The notes under the pieces are model-generated. The model was not told the origin of the DNA. It did no database searches and saw only the letters and a list, made by a program, of their open reading frames with translations. Of a stretch of DNA of 44,634 nucleotides, positions 6,278 through 14,455 are shown one piece after another. This DNA is from Mycobacterium gordonae. Its GTDB lineage: Bacteria; Actinomycetota; Actinomycetes; Mycobacteriales; Mycobacteriaceae. How positions within the stretch are numbered: the stretch's first letter is position 1; each line of letters begins with the position of its first letter. Location: positions 1-44,634 of the forward strand of contig NZ_LQOY01000229.1 in the NCBI RefSeq assembly GCF_002101675.1. Reading direction: 5' to 3'. Position numbers and translations under genes: made by a program.

Positions 6278-8480
6278 GAAAGATGATGTCGATGGTGGTG
6301 CCGTCCGGGCGGTCGTCGATCCGCATGGACTCGCTCATGACCTTCATCAGCGGCAGACCGCGGCCGCCGTTGCCGGGATCGGCGGCCGGCGGCTTCCATG
6401 TCCCCGAGTCGGTGATTCGCGCCCTGATCTCCCCGTCCGTCGCCGTCATCTCGAGCAGCATGGTCCCGACCTCATGTCCCTGGTAGGCGTGCTCGACGCA
6501 GTTGGTGCACGCCTCGCTGATCACCAGCACGATGTCGGCCGCTTGCAGGTCTGAGACGTCGGCGGCGCGCAGCCAGGACGTCAGCGCCCGCCGGACAGGC
6601 GCCAGGTTCTCCGCGGTGGCCTCGGCCTCGATACGCAGCGGCGCCAGCTGATGCCGATATACGACCATGGCGACGTCGTCGTCGTAACCCCCGGCCGGCG
6701 CCAGCTGTTCCAGCACCGCATCGGCGACGGCACTGATCGGCAGTCCGATCGCATCGGTCAGGACGTCGGCGACGCGGGCGAGCCCGTCGTCGATGGACTC
6801 GTGCCGGCGCTCGACCAACCCGTCGGTGAACCACATCAGCATCGACCCCGGATACAGCGCCTCGGCTGCTTGCGGCCGGGTTTCGTTGCGCCGCACGGCA
6901 AGCGGCACCGAACTGGCGTTGGTGAGCAGCAAGGTCTCGGGTGGCGAGCCGGCTTCGGTCCGGACGAGCACGGCGGGCATGTGACCGGCGTTGCTGTATT
7001 CGAGCACGCCGGTGCCGGTGTCGAGGATCGCCAGGAACACCGTGGTGCAGTACGCGTCGGGAATCAGCGACGCCGCGGCATCGAGTTGTTCGAGCAGCAC
7101 GGCCGGTTTGGCGCCGGTGAGCAGCAACGCCCGCGCCGAACTGCGCAGCTGACCCATGATCGCGGCGGCCGGCAACCCCCGGCCGACACAGTCCCCGACG
7201 ACGATGCCGATCCGGCGGTCGTCGATCGGCAACACGTCATACCAGTCACCGCCGATCTCCAGCGGCGGCACCGCGGGTTCGTACCGCACCGCAAATCCGG
7301 GGGGCGGCGTCATCGGCGGCAGCATCGCCCGTTGCAGCGTCATCGACGTCACCCGCGCGGCCTCGAACTGCCGGACGTGCTGGATGGCCAGACTCAGGTG
7401 GCCGATGAGCATCGTCACCAGCAGCTTGTCCTCCGCGCTCACCCAGCGGGGTGACCCGAGTTCCAGCCACAGGGCCACGTCCCCGGCACCGGAGAGCATG
7501 GCGACCAGACCCCGTGCCCGGCCGGGACTGTCCGGAGACCCGACTGTCTTCGCGGTGAGCGGCAGTTGGTGACGAGCGTCCTGGAAGATCTCGCGCAGCG
7601 TAGGTTCCATTGTGCGCCAATTGGATTCAGGGGGATCGCCGGCCACCACGACAGTCGGTTCACCCTCGCCGGCGGGCCACATCACCGCGACCACGCGATG
7701 CACGTCGACGGCGCTGCGGCTCTCTTCGAGGGTGATCTCGAGCACCTCGGCCACGCTCTTGGCCACACTGACGGACGTGGCCAACCGCATCACCGCGCTT
7801 TCCCGGGCGGCGAAGGCCCGCTGCGCGGTGACGTCGCGGACCGTTCCGACGTACATGTCCGCCCCGCCGTCAGGCTCGCGAACGGCGTTGATACTCACCG
7901 CCACCCAGGCCAGATGTCCGTCTTGATGGCGGACCGGGATCTCGTACTCGGCACTGCCCTGGTCGCGCACCCGCTGCTGCTCGGTGTAAGTGCCCTCGCG
8001 ATCCACCAGCCACGGCTGCGGCCACGGATACGGTAAACCGTCCTCGCCGTATCCGAGAATATCGGCGAAGGCGTTGTTGACCTCGACCACGGCGCCGTGC
8101 TCGTCGGCGACGAAGAATCCCTCCTGCAACGAGTTCACCAGCGCCGTCCGGAACCTGTCCCGGTCGGCAAGGTCTTCGGCGCGTGCCCGTTCCTGTGCGT
8201 ATCGCCTTGTGCCGTCGATGAATCCGCGAGTCGCGACGTCCAGGGGCGCCAGCGTCTGCAACACGAATTCCAGCGCGGTGCCGCGGTCGACCGGTTCGGT
8301 CTTCGAGAATTCGTCGAGTAGCCAGAATGTGTTCTCGATGATGTCGAGCATGCTGATCTGTTCCTGCAGAGCCCTGCGACCGAGTTCGTGCCCGACCGCC
8401 AGGCTGTCCTCGTCGCGCGTTGCGAGGTAGTTTCGCAGCGCCGCCCGGTACTGATCGTGGAACTCGTCGGTGTAGGTCAT
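6261..8480 (-). CDS. RsbU-like PP2C phosphatase with PAS, GAF-like and C-terminal serine-kinase (HATPase) domains
   Basis: 739 residues. The N-terminal helical part (about 1-100) resembles the RsbU/RsbR sensor region. A PAS domain covers about 107-225 (ending VGTVRDVTAQ) and a GAF-like region about 230-375. A SpoIIE/PP2C phosphatase domain follows from about 385, with EIGGDWYDV (409-417) and VVGDCVGRG (428-436). The last 140 residues form an RsbW-type ATPase (N-box VISEACTNCVEHA, G-box NGGRGLPLM). One protein thus carries both the phosphatase that activates and the kinase that inactivates a STAS antagonist. Its ATG overlaps the stop of the upstream RsbX-like gene (ATGA), making it the last gene of the rsbR operon. 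Confidence 0.85.
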   Translation of the reverse strand: MTYTDEFHDQYRAALRNYLATRDEDSLAVGHELGRRALQEQISMLDIIENTFWLLDEFSKTEPVDRGTALEFVLQTLAPLDVATRGFIDGTRRYAQERARAEDLADRDRFRTALVNSLQEGFFVADEHGAVVEVNNAFADILGYGEDGLPYPWPQPWLVDREGTYTEQQRVRDQGSAEYEIPVRHQDGHLAWVAVSINAVREPDGGADMYVGTVRDVTAQRAFAARESAVMRLATSVSVAKSVAEVLEITLEESRSAVDVHRVVAVMWPAGEGEPTVVVAGDPPESNWRTMEPTLREIFQDARHQLPLTAKTVGSPDSPGRARGLVAMLSGAGDVALWLELGSPRWVSAEDKLLVTMLIGHLSLAIQHVRQFEAARVTSMTLQRAMLPPMTPPPGFAVRYEPAVPPLEIGGDWYDVLPIDDRRIGIVVGDCVGRGLPAAAIMGQLRSSARALLLTGAKPAVLLEQLDAAASLIPDAYCTTVFLAILDTGTGVLEYSNAGHMPAVLVRTEAGSPPETLLLTNASSVPLAVRRNETRPQAAEALYPGSMLMWFTDGLVERRHESIDDGLARVADVLTDAIGLPISAVADAVLEQLAPAGGYDDDVAMVVYRHQLAPLRIEAEATAENLAPVRRALTSWLRAADVSDLQAADIVLVISEACTNCVEHAYQGHEVGTMLLEMTATDGEIRARITDSGTWKPPAADPGNGGRGLPLMKVMSESMRIDDRPDGTTIDIIFRLPRG

Positions 8481-9115
8481 GTCGAGATACCCCGGTGACG
8501 TGCGGTCAGCACCATGGCGTCGTCAGTTTCCTTGGCGTGCTTCTCGAGTACCTGCTCGGCGATATCGGCAGCGGAAGCGGCGAAGTCGATCTGGTCGACG
8601 TAGTCGTCGGAGATGCCGTCGCTGGTGATCACCACCAGATCGCCGGTGCGTATCGAAACCACCTGCGCGGGCCTGGGTTCCGGGATCCGGTAGCCGACGA
8701 TGCCGCCCACCAACCGGGCGCTGGAACGGACTTGTACGCCACTGACGCTCTTGGCCACCAGGTTTGCGCGCACATTGCCGATCCCGGTCCAGGTCAGCTT
8801 GCTGGTCTGAAAATCTATGCGGGCCAGCGACATCGCGGCGCCCCGCGTGCCTGTCAGCACCCGGTGGCAGAGCGCGACCAGCACCTCCAGCCGCTCCGCA
8901 CGAGCCTTCGTGAGCGCCTCCACGCCCGCCAGCGCGGCACCGGCGGCAGCAGGACCGTGGCCCAGACCATCCAGCACGCCGAACAGCGCAGCCACGCCGT
9001 CAACGTCGACCGCGACGGCCTGGTCGCCGCACAGTTGCTCGCCCGGGCGGGGGCGACTTGCCGTCGCCCACTCGATCGGTCCGAACCGACCCGCCGACCG
9101 GGCTCGGTCAGGCAC
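8477..9115 (-). CDS. SpoIIE/PP2C-type phosphatase, RsbX-like
   Basis: 212 residues with a compact PP2C fold. The first metal site is CGDQ (Asp31), the second FGVLDGLGHG (Asp49-Gly50), and a late Asp-containing motif is VVITSDGISDDY. This is the size and layout of B. subtilis RsbX, which dephosphorylates RsbR and RsbS to reset the stressosome. It starts at a GTG overlapping the rsbT stop by 8 bases and overlaps the RsbU-like gene downstream by 4. The position right after rsbR-rsbS-rsbT supports the RsbX role. The start could be moved a few codons, since no clear ribosome binding site decides it. Confidence 0.8.
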   Translation of the reverse strand: MPDRARSAGRFGPIEWATASRPRPGEQLCGDQAVAVDVDGVAALFGVLDGLGHGPAAAGAALAGVEALTKARAERLEVLVALCHRVLTGTRGAAMSLARIDFQTSKLTWTGIGNVRANLVAKSVSGVQVRSSARLVGGIVGYRIPEPRPAQVVSIRTGDLVVITSDGISDDYVDQIDFAASAADIAEQVLEKHAKETDDAMVLTARHRGIST

Positions 9116-9518
9116 GGGCCGGAACCCATTTCCACATCTCGATCACCGTCCCGCGACCGAGTGTGGACTCGACGATCAGGCGATCCATCAGCCGCCGCGC
9201 TCCCGGCAGTCCCATGCCGAGACCGCGACCGGTGGTGTAGCCGTCCTCCATCGCACGGTCTATGTCGGCGATCCCGGGGCCTTCGTCCTCGGCCCGGACC
9301 ACAAGTGCCCGGCGGCCTTCCCGGTCGGCCACTGCGACGCGAACCTCGCCGTGTCCGGCATAGCTGGTGATGTTGCGGGCGATCTCGGAGATCGCGGTGG
9401 CGATCATCGTGACGTCGGTAAGGGTGAACCCCAAGTCCATAGCGAGCTGGTGGCCGGCTTTGCGGGCCGCGACGATGTCGTCGGAGGTGTTGATGGCGAC
9501 CACGGTCTCAGCCGCCAC
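9108..9518 (-). CDS. rsbT: RsbT-like serine/threonine kinase of the stressosome
   Basis: 136-residue GHKL ATPase of the anti-sigma-factor kinase family. The N-box is AISEIARNI (Glu45, Asn49), the G1 box DEGPG (78-82) and the G2 box GRGLGMGLPG (97-106). The TTGRGLGMGLPG block is closer to RsbT than to RsbW or SpoIIAB. In the Bacillus model RsbT is held by RsbR/RsbS, phosphorylates them on stress, and then leaves to activate an RsbU phosphatase. The GTG start overlaps the 3' end of rsbS, and the gene order R-S-T is the canonical one. Confidence 0.86.
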   Translation of the reverse strand: MAAETVVAINTSDDIVAARKAGHQLAMDLGFTLTDVTMIATAISEIARNITSYAGHGEVRVAVADREGRRALVVRAEDEGPGIADIDRAMEDGYTTGRGLGMGLPGARRLMDRLIVESTLGRGTVIEMWKWVPARA

Positions 9519-9897
9519 CGTCGCGCCCGATCATCGATTTACCCAGCCCCAATTGCTTGTTCAGCAGCGCTATGCCCTCTTCGAGATCGAGCGCGGTGCT
9601 CATATCGTCGAAGGCCAGCCCCAGCTGCACCATGGCGAACGCCACCTCTGGTTGCAGACCGACGATCACTGTGGTCGCCCCGCGCAACCGGGTCATGTGC
9701 GCGATCGTGCGAAGTGACCGGGCCGCGAACGAGTCCATCACGTCGATGGCCGTGACATCGACGACGATCCCCTGAGCGCGGAACCGGCTGACCCGCTCCA
9801 TCAGGTCTTCGCGCAACCGCTCGGTGTCGGAGTCAGTCAGGGCGGCTTGCACGGTGGCGATCAAGATCGCGCCCTGCTTCAAGATGGGTACGGGCAT
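9508..9897 (-). CDS. rsbS: RsbS-like STAS antagonist of the stressosome
   Basis: A 129-residue single STAS domain. The conserved phosphorylation site is Ser56 in VVDVTAIDVMDSFAAR, matching Ser59 of Bacillus RsbS (ITSIEIIDSF). The following block GLQPEVAFAMVQLGLAF is also typical of RsbS. The ATG at 9897 follows the rsbR stop by 15 bases. Together with RsbR it would build the stressosome core that sequesters RsbT. Confidence 0.87.
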   Translation of the reverse strand: MPVPILKQGAILIATVQAALTDSDTERLREDLMERVSRFRAQGIVVDVTAIDVMDSFAARSLRTIAHMTRLRGATTVIVGLQPEVAFAMVQLGLAFDDMSTALDLEEGIALLNKQLGLGKSMIGRDGGG

Positions 9898-9912
9898 GCG
9901 TTACTCGCCGGG

Positions 9913-10791
9913 CTATTCGCCGGTGCGGGTGACTTCGTAACCCAGCAGGCGCTCGGCCTCTTCGATGCCGCCCTGCAGGTCGCCGACGGCGTTCATCTTC
10001 GACAGGTCCAGCCCGATGGTCACCAGGGTCAGCGCGATTTCGGAGGACAGACCGGTGATAATGACGCTCGCACCCATCAGCCCCGAGGCATCCACCGTCT
10101 GCACCAGGTGGTTGGCCACCGTGGAGTCGATAGTGGGGACACCGGTGATGTCGATGACGACCACCTTGGCGCGGTTGGCGCGGATGGCACGCAGCAACTG
10201 CTCGGTCACCTGACGGGCCCGCTGGCTGTCCAGCACGCCGATGATCGGCAGAATAAGTAGCTGTTCGCGGACCTGCAGCACCGGCGTGGACAGCTCGCGG
10301 ATGGCTTCCTGCTGCTGGCGGATGATGCGCTCGCGCTCCTGCACGAAGCTCACACCCACGGTGTTGGCGATCCGGTTGGCAGCCGGCTCGTACGCGTCCA
10401 GCACCCGGTTGAGCATGTCGAATTCGGCCTGGTACTTCTCGAACAGCGACCGCGCCAGCACGTCGCGCAGCAGCAGCACGATGCCGAGCACCTCGTCGGT
10501 CTCCACGCCCCGCGGGATGATGCGTTCGGAGAGGTCGCGCGCATAGTCCTGCAGCGCCTCGACGCTACCGGTCTCGAGCACCTCGACGTAGTTGTCGTAG
10601 ACGGCGGTCGCCTCGGAGAAGATCTCCTCCGGCGTCATCGCGGTGAGCAGTTCGGCCTCGGTGATCCGGCGGGCCCACTCCTCGCGCAGCGCGGTCCGGT
10701 TCCGCCGGAGGTGCTGGACCAGCTGCGGTAGCAAACCCTCGGAGGAGACGCTGTTGCCGGTGCTGCTGGATTCTGACGGCAAATCTGACAT
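9913..10791 (-). CDS. rsbR: RsbR-like stressosome sensor with C-terminal STAS domain
   Basis: 292 residues. A helical sensor part covers about 20-165 (RsbRD_N-like: LRREWARRITEAEL-type helices, IIPRGVETDEVLGIV). A STAS domain runs from about 168 to 285. Of the two Bacillus RsbRA phosphothreonines, the first position is Ser223 here (VPTIDSTVANH) and the second is kept as Thr255 (EIALTLVTIG). The ATG at 10791 is chosen over an upstream in-frame start because GGAGGGG stands 5-10 bases before it and the protein family begins with a variable acidic stretch. First gene of the minus-strand stressosome operon. No SigF-type promoter is visible ahead of it. Confidence 0.87.
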   Translation of the reverse strand: MSDLPSESSSTGNSVSSEGLLPQLVQHLRRNRTALREEWARRITEAELLTAMTPEEIFSEATAVYDNYVEVLETGSVEALQDYARDLSERIIPRGVETDEVLGIVLLLRDVLARSLFEKYQAEFDMLNRVLDAYEPAANRIANTVGVSFVQERERIIRQQQEAIRELSTPVLQVREQLLILPIIGVLDSQRARQVTEQLLRAIRANRAKVVVIDITGVPTIDSTVANHLVQTVDASGLMGASVIITGLSSEIALTLVTIGLDLSKMNAVGDLQGGIEEAERLLGYEVTRTGE

Positions 10792-10956
10792 GTGCCCCTC
10801 CAAGCCGCTACAAGCCCACCGCAGGCCCTTATGGGGAGAGTAGCTTGAGCTGTGACGAGGGACGTGTTGAGGTCTTCCACTTCTTGCGGTAGGCACGGCA
10901 GGTTAGGCTTGCAGCACACTCGCCGACTCGTGAGGCCCGGACTGAAGGATCGCCAG

Positions 10957-11325
10957 TTGTCAGCTCCTGATTCGATCACCGCCACGGTCGCAGACCATGA
11001 CGGAGTCGTGGTACTCAGTATCGGCGGCGAAATCGACCTGGTCACGGCACCGGCCATGGAAGAGGCCATCGGCGGCGTCACGGTGGACAACCCCTCAGCG
11101 CTGATTATCGATCTGTCTGCCGTGGAGTTCCTCGGATCGGTCGGATTGAAGATTCTGGCGGCGACCTTCGAGAAACTGGGCGATTCGGCGGAGTTCGGTG
11201 TGGTGGCGCGCGGGCCGGCGACCAGACGGCCCATTCACCTGACCGGCTTGGACAAGACGTTCCCCTTGTATCCGACGCTGGACGACGCCCTGACCGGTGT
11301 GCGGGAAGGCAAGCTCAACCGCTAG
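10957..11325 (+). CDS. RsbV-like STAS anti-anti-sigma factor
   Basis: 122-residue single STAS domain: VLSIGGEIDLVTAPAM, then IIDLSAVEFLGSVGLKIL, with Ser61 as the phosphorylatable serine of RsbV/SpoIIAA proteins. Such proteins, when dephosphorylated, bind the anti-sigma kinase and free the sigma factor. It is divergent from the rsbR operon, so the window encodes sensor, kinase, phosphatase and antagonist together. I place the start at the TTG at 10957 with GAAGGAT about 8-14 bases upstream; an in-frame GTG at 10930 is an alternative. No sigma factor or dedicated anti-sigma gene lies next to it. Confidence 0.83.
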   Translation: MSAPDSITATVADHDGVVVLSIGGEIDLVTAPAMEEAIGGVTVDNPSALIIDLSAVEFLGSVGLKILAATFEKLGDSAEFGVVARGPATRRPIHLTGLDKTFPLYPTLDDALTGVREGKLNR

Positions 11326-11609
11326 CCGGCGCCCCTGCGGATAACGTTTTCGTCACGAAGCAGATCACGATCTCTTAAGAAACTGCAGCGTTCTCTAAGC
11401 GTTCTTACGTTCAAGCGACTTTTCTAGGATATTTGCTCGACTAAATATGCCTCTTGAGTTTCTTGCGTCACACGGTTTTCGCACTCCGCCCAGGGCTTCG
11501 TTTGGTGTCCGAAAGCGGCGCCGGAGAACTGTTTTGGCTTTTCGCTACCTTGGATTTCAGGGCATCGGGACCCTCACGACCGGTTCACTCATTCGGAGGA
11601 ACAAACATC
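11326..11609 (+). other. AT-richer intergenic leader before the haem-binding protein gene
   Basis: About 280 bases with clearly lower GC than the surroundings, especially 11338-11460. It contains TAGGAT at 11426-11431 and TAAATA near 11443, which could serve as SigA-type -10 elements, and repeated TTCTNTAAG/TTCTTAC motifs. No SigF-type promoter or convincing small gene was found. It ends in the CGGAGGAAC ribosome binding site of the next gene. Confidence 0.4.
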
Positions 11610-12008
11610 ATGAAATTCAGCAGTATCGTCGCTCGCCACCGCGTTGCCGGTATCAGCGCCGGTTGTCTGCTCGGGGGAATCGCCATGGGTATCGTCGGCG
11701 CGCCTTCGGCAGCGGCGGCACCTGACTGCAGCCCGGAAGGCGTCAACTCCACCGTCATGTCGGCGCGGGGCGCGGCAGAGCAGTACCTCGCCGGACACCC
11801 GGGTGCCAACCAGGCGGTAACCGCGGCATACGGGCAGCCGCGCGGCGAAGCCGCCGCCAACCTTCGCGGTTACTTCACCGCGCACCCCAACGAGTACTAC
11901 GACCTGCGGGGAATTCTGGCGCCGATCGGCGACACCGAGCGGCAGTGCAATGTGTCTGTCCTGCCGCCGAACCTGGAATCGGCCTACCACGAATTCATGG
12001 CCGGCTGA
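11610..12008 (+). CDS. Secreted haem-binding protein (MHB domain, Rv0203-like)
   Basis: 132 residues. A signal peptide covers about 1-37, with a basic start, a hydrophobic core GISAGCLLGGIAMGIVGA and cleavage after SAAAA. The mature part has two cysteines, Cys40 and Cys113, that bracket a helical bundle, plus YLAGHPGANQAVTAAYGQPRGEA. This is the hallmark of mycobacterial haemophore-like MHB proteins. It would act outside the membrane in haem binding or transfer. The ATG at 11610 has CGGAGGA 7-13 bases upstream, and longer in-frame starts lack the signal peptide. A strong hairpin at 12027-12058 ends the transcript. Confidence 0.86.
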   Translation: MKFSSIVARHRVAGISAGCLLGGIAMGIVGAPSAAAAPDCSPEGVNSTVMSARGAAEQYLAGHPGANQAVTAAYGQPRGEAAANLRGYFTAHPNEYYDLRGILAPIGDTERQCNVSVLPPNLESAYHEFMAG

Positions 12009-12026
12009 TTCTGCCGTCACGCTCGT

Positions 12027-12058
12027 AACGACCCGCCACAACGGAGTGGCGGGTCGTT
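12027..12058 (+). terminator. Hairpin terminator after the haem-binding protein gene
   Basis: A perfect 13-base inverted repeat (AACGACCCGCCAC and its complement) with a 6-base loop lies 19 bases after the stop. There is no long T tract, as is common in mycobacteria. Confidence 0.7.
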
Positions 12059-12075
12059 CGGCATTCAAAAGTGCA

Positions 12076-12594
12076 ATGATCACCGATATGGATGTCGATC
12101 ATCCAGAACGCGACCAGCAATGGGATCGCCGCGAGCGGGGAGAAACAGAACTCGAACGGCTGGACCGTAACTGGGCGAGTCTGCTGCAGGAACTGCGCGT
12201 GGTGCAGACCGGTGTGCAACTGCTGACCGGTTTTCTCCTGACGCTGCCGTTCCAGGCCCGTTTCCAGGTGCTGGGCCCGGACATGCGGGTGGTGTATCTG
12301 GTGACGGTCGGTTGTTCGGTGGCCGCCACGGTTTTCCTGATCGCGCCGGTGGGTTTGCACCGCTTGCTGTTCCGGCGGCACCGGATCTCGGTGCTGGTGT
12401 CCGCGGCGCACCGGTGCGCCTACGTCGGTCTGCTGCTGCTGGGTCTGGCGCTCACGGGCGTGACGGTGCTGATTTTCGACACGGTGGCCGGCGCCGTGGC
12501 CGGGCTCATCGCCGGTGCCTGTGCCCTGGCACTGTTCGCGGTGTCCTGGTTGTTCGTGCCACTGCTGCTACGAACCCGTGGCCGGAAGGTGTGA
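12076..12594 (+). CDS. DUF6328 family four-helix membrane protein
   Basis: 172 residues. An acidic cytoplasmic start (ERDQQWDRRERGETELERLD) leads into LLQELRVVQTGVQLLTGFLLTLPF. Three further hydrophobic segments follow near residues 75-95, 112-134 and 140-162, giving about four membrane helices. The pattern of QELRVxQTGxQxLxGFLLTxPF is that of DUF6328 proteins, which are common next to stress genes in actinobacteria and have no known function. Start at ATG 12076; ATG 12088 is equally possible, and neither has a strong ribosome binding site. It precedes topoisomerase IB by 64 bases in the same direction. Confidence 0.75.
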   Translation: MITDMDVDHPERDQQWDRRERGETELERLDRNWASLLQELRVVQTGVQLLTGFLLTLPFQARFQVLGPDMRVVYLVTVGCSVAATVFLIAPVGLHRLLFRRHRISVLVSAAHRCAYVGLLLLGLALTGVTVLIFDTVAGAVAGLIAGACALALFAVSWLFVPLLLRTRGRKV

Positions 12595-12625
12595 GTGCTC
12601 ACCGAGCGGGTTATCCACCGGTCAG

Positions 12626-12640
12626 CCGACGTGACGTCGG
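12626..12640 (+). promoter_or_regulatory. Inverted repeat upstream of topoisomerase IB
   Basis: CCGACG-TGA-CGTCGG, a perfect 6-base palindrome with a 3-base centre, ends 18 bases before the topoisomerase start. It could be an operator or a small RNA hairpin over the ribosome binding region; its function is unproven. Confidence 0.3.
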
Positions 12641-12658
12641 GGACAGCGGAGGATTTCG

Positions 12659-13714
12659 ATGCGGCTGCGCCGCAGTGTGCTGACCAAGCCGGGTATCACC
12701 CGCAAGCGCCGGGGCAAGGGCTTCGCCTACTACGGTCCGGACGGCGAGCGGCTGACCGATCCCGCGGCGCTACAGCGGATCAAGGACCTCGTCATCCCGC
12801 CGGCGTGGAAGAAGGTGTGGATCGCGCCCTATCCGAACGGACACATCCAAGCCGTCGGCACCGACGCGGCGGGGCGCCGGCAATACCTCTACCACCAGAG
12901 TTGGCAGCAGGAACGGGCGGAAGAGAAGTTCGACCGGGTGCTGGAGATGTCCAAGGAACTGCCGGCGTATCGCGAGCGCATCGCCCGCGACCTGGCGGGC
13001 CGTGGCCTGACCCGCGACCGGGTTCTCGCGCTGGGTCTGCATCTGGTCGACCTCGGGTACTTCCGCGCGGGCGGCGAACAGTACGCCGAGGAGAACGAGT
13101 CCTACGGTCTGGCCACCCTGCTGTGTGAGCACGTGACCGTACGCCGCAACGCGGTCGCCTTCGATTACCCCGCCAAGAGCGGGGTGCGCCGCCAGTACGA
13201 GGTCGAGAACGCCGAGGTGGTGCGGGCGGTGCGCGCGCTGTTGCGCAGAACGGAATGCAGCGGACGTTTTCTGGTGTGGCGCAATGCCTCGGGGTGGGTC
13301 GACGTGCACAGCGACGACCTCAACGCCCGGTTCAAGGAGCTGGTCGGCTCCGACTACAGCGTGAAAGATCTGCGGACATGGCATGGCACCGTGCTGGCCG
13401 CGGTGGCCTTCGCCGACGCCGACCCTGCGGTATCGCAGCGGGTGGCCAAGCGCGTGGAGGCCGCGGTGATGCGGGAAGTCTCCGAGGAGCTGGGCAACAC
13501 GCCCGCGGTGGCGCGCAGTTCCTATGTGGATCCGCGGGTGGTCAGCGGCTACCGCGAAGGCGTCACCATCGCGGCGGCGGTGCGGCGAGCCGCGCGTTCG
13601 GACCGCCCGGACGCCGCGCAAGGTGCGCTGGAGAAGGCCACGCGGGAGATGATCCGCCGGATAGCCAAGGGTGATAACAAGACTCGGTCATCTGCGCTGG
13701 CCAAGACGGCCTAG
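12659..13714 (+). CDS. DNA topoisomerase IB (poxvirus/bacterial type)
   Basis: 351 residues. The N-terminal domain (about 1-90) has the GKGFAYYGPDG block, and the catalytic domain follows. Recognisable active-site blocks are NESYGLATLL, FDYPAKSG (Lys), KDLRTWHGT (Arg) and LGNTPAVARSSYVDP, whose Tyr289 would form the 3'-phosphotyrosyl link. It relaxes supercoils of both signs without ATP. Only some mycobacteria carry it, in addition to topoisomerase IA and gyrase. GGAGGA 7-12 bases before the ATG sets the start. A stem-loop at 13725-13755 follows the stop. Confidence 0.9.
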   Translation: MRLRRSVLTKPGITRKRRGKGFAYYGPDGERLTDPAALQRIKDLVIPPAWKKVWIAPYPNGHIQAVGTDAAGRRQYLYHQSWQQERAEEKFDRVLEMSKELPAYRERIARDLAGRGLTRDRVLALGLHLVDLGYFRAGGEQYAEENESYGLATLLCEHVTVRRNAVAFDYPAKSGVRRQYEVENAEVVRAVRALLRRTECSGRFLVWRNASGWVDVHSDDLNARFKELVGSDYSVKDLRTWHGTVLAAVAFADADPAVSQRVAKRVEAAVMREVSEELGNTPAVARSSYVDPRVVSGYREGVTIAAAVRRAARSDRPDAAQGALEKATREMIRRIAKGDNKTRSSALAKTA

Positions 13715-13724
13715 CCTCGTCACT

Positions 13725-13755
13725 TTCGCTTTCTGGCTTTTATCCGGAAAGCGAA
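13725..13755 (+). terminator. Stem-loop after topoisomerase IB
   Basis: TTCGCTTTC pairs with GAAAGCGAA (9 bases), with inner GG/CC pairing around a CTTTTAT loop. It begins 10 bases after the stop and has no T tract downstream. Confidence 0.5.
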
Positions 13756-13801
13756 CCGAGCGGCCACCGAAGTTCAACCATGGCGCGCCGGTCGGAATAT
13801 C

Positions 13802-14449
13802 ATGAGCATGGTGTGCGCAGATACGCGGCGAAAGAGGGGTCGCCGGTGGCCACTGGTGGGGAGATTTCGCTACCTGGCCCGTGAGGACCGTTGGGAGTGG
13901 TCGGAAGAGGTTGCCCGAATGCACGGCTATGAGCCGGGCAGCGTGCAGCCGACGACGCAGTTGCTGCTCAAACACAAACATCCCGACGACAAGCCGACCG
14001 TCCCGGAGCTCATCGAGCAGGTGCGCCGGCATGGCGCCGCCTTCAGTAGCAGGCATCGGATCGTCGACACCCGCGGTGAGACACATGTGGTTGTTGTGGT
14101 GGGGGACCGGTTCGGCGGTCCCGACGGCCGGCTGCTCGGTATCGGCGGGTTCTACATCGACGTCACCGATCAGTTCGACGCTGACCTGCAGAAACACCTG
14201 AGCGAGGCGCTGCTGGCCGTCGATTCGCGGCGGGCGGTGATCAACCAGGCGATGGGGATCCTGATGCTGCGCTACGGCGTCAACGCCGAGTCAGCGTTCG
14301 ATCTGCTGGTCAAGCTCTCGCAGGAGTCGAACGTCAAGTTACGCGACGTCGCCGAGCGGGTGGTCGACGAGATCACCGCTCAGGACGTCCTGCATGACAA
14401 CGCCGCCGACCGGGTCGACCGGCTGCTTCGTGCCCGGGACGGGCTCTAG
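13802..14449 (+). CDS. PAS-ANTAR RNA-binding regulator
   Basis: 215 residues. A PAS_3-like domain (about 20-125: WEWSEEVARMHGYEPGS, then IGGFYIDVTDQ) is followed by an ANTAR domain (about 140-200: SRRAVINQAMGILMLRYGV, then AFDLLVKLSQESNVKLRDVA). ANTAR proteins bind two-hairpin RNA elements and act as antiterminators. The PAS domain would sense a signal in place of the usual receiver. Multiple PAS-ANTAR copies are typical of mycobacteria. It stands alone, convergent with the AraC gene 6 bases away. Confidence 0.87.
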   Translation: MSMVCADTRRKRGRRWPLVGRFRYLAREDRWEWSEEVARMHGYEPGSVQPTTQLLLKHKHPDDKPTVPELIEQVRRHGAAFSSRHRIVDTRGETHVVVVVGDRFGGPDGRLLGIGGFYIDVTDQFDADLQKHLSEALLAVDSRRAVINQAMGILMLRYGVNAESAFDLLVKLSQESNVKLRDVAERVVDEITAQDVLHDNAADRVDRLLRARDGL

Positions 14450-14455
14450 CAGCGG

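Noticed and set aside
12591..12602. GTGAG-TG-CTCAC palindrome at the DUF6328 stop codon
   Set aside because: Only 5-base arms overlapping a stop codon; likely chance.
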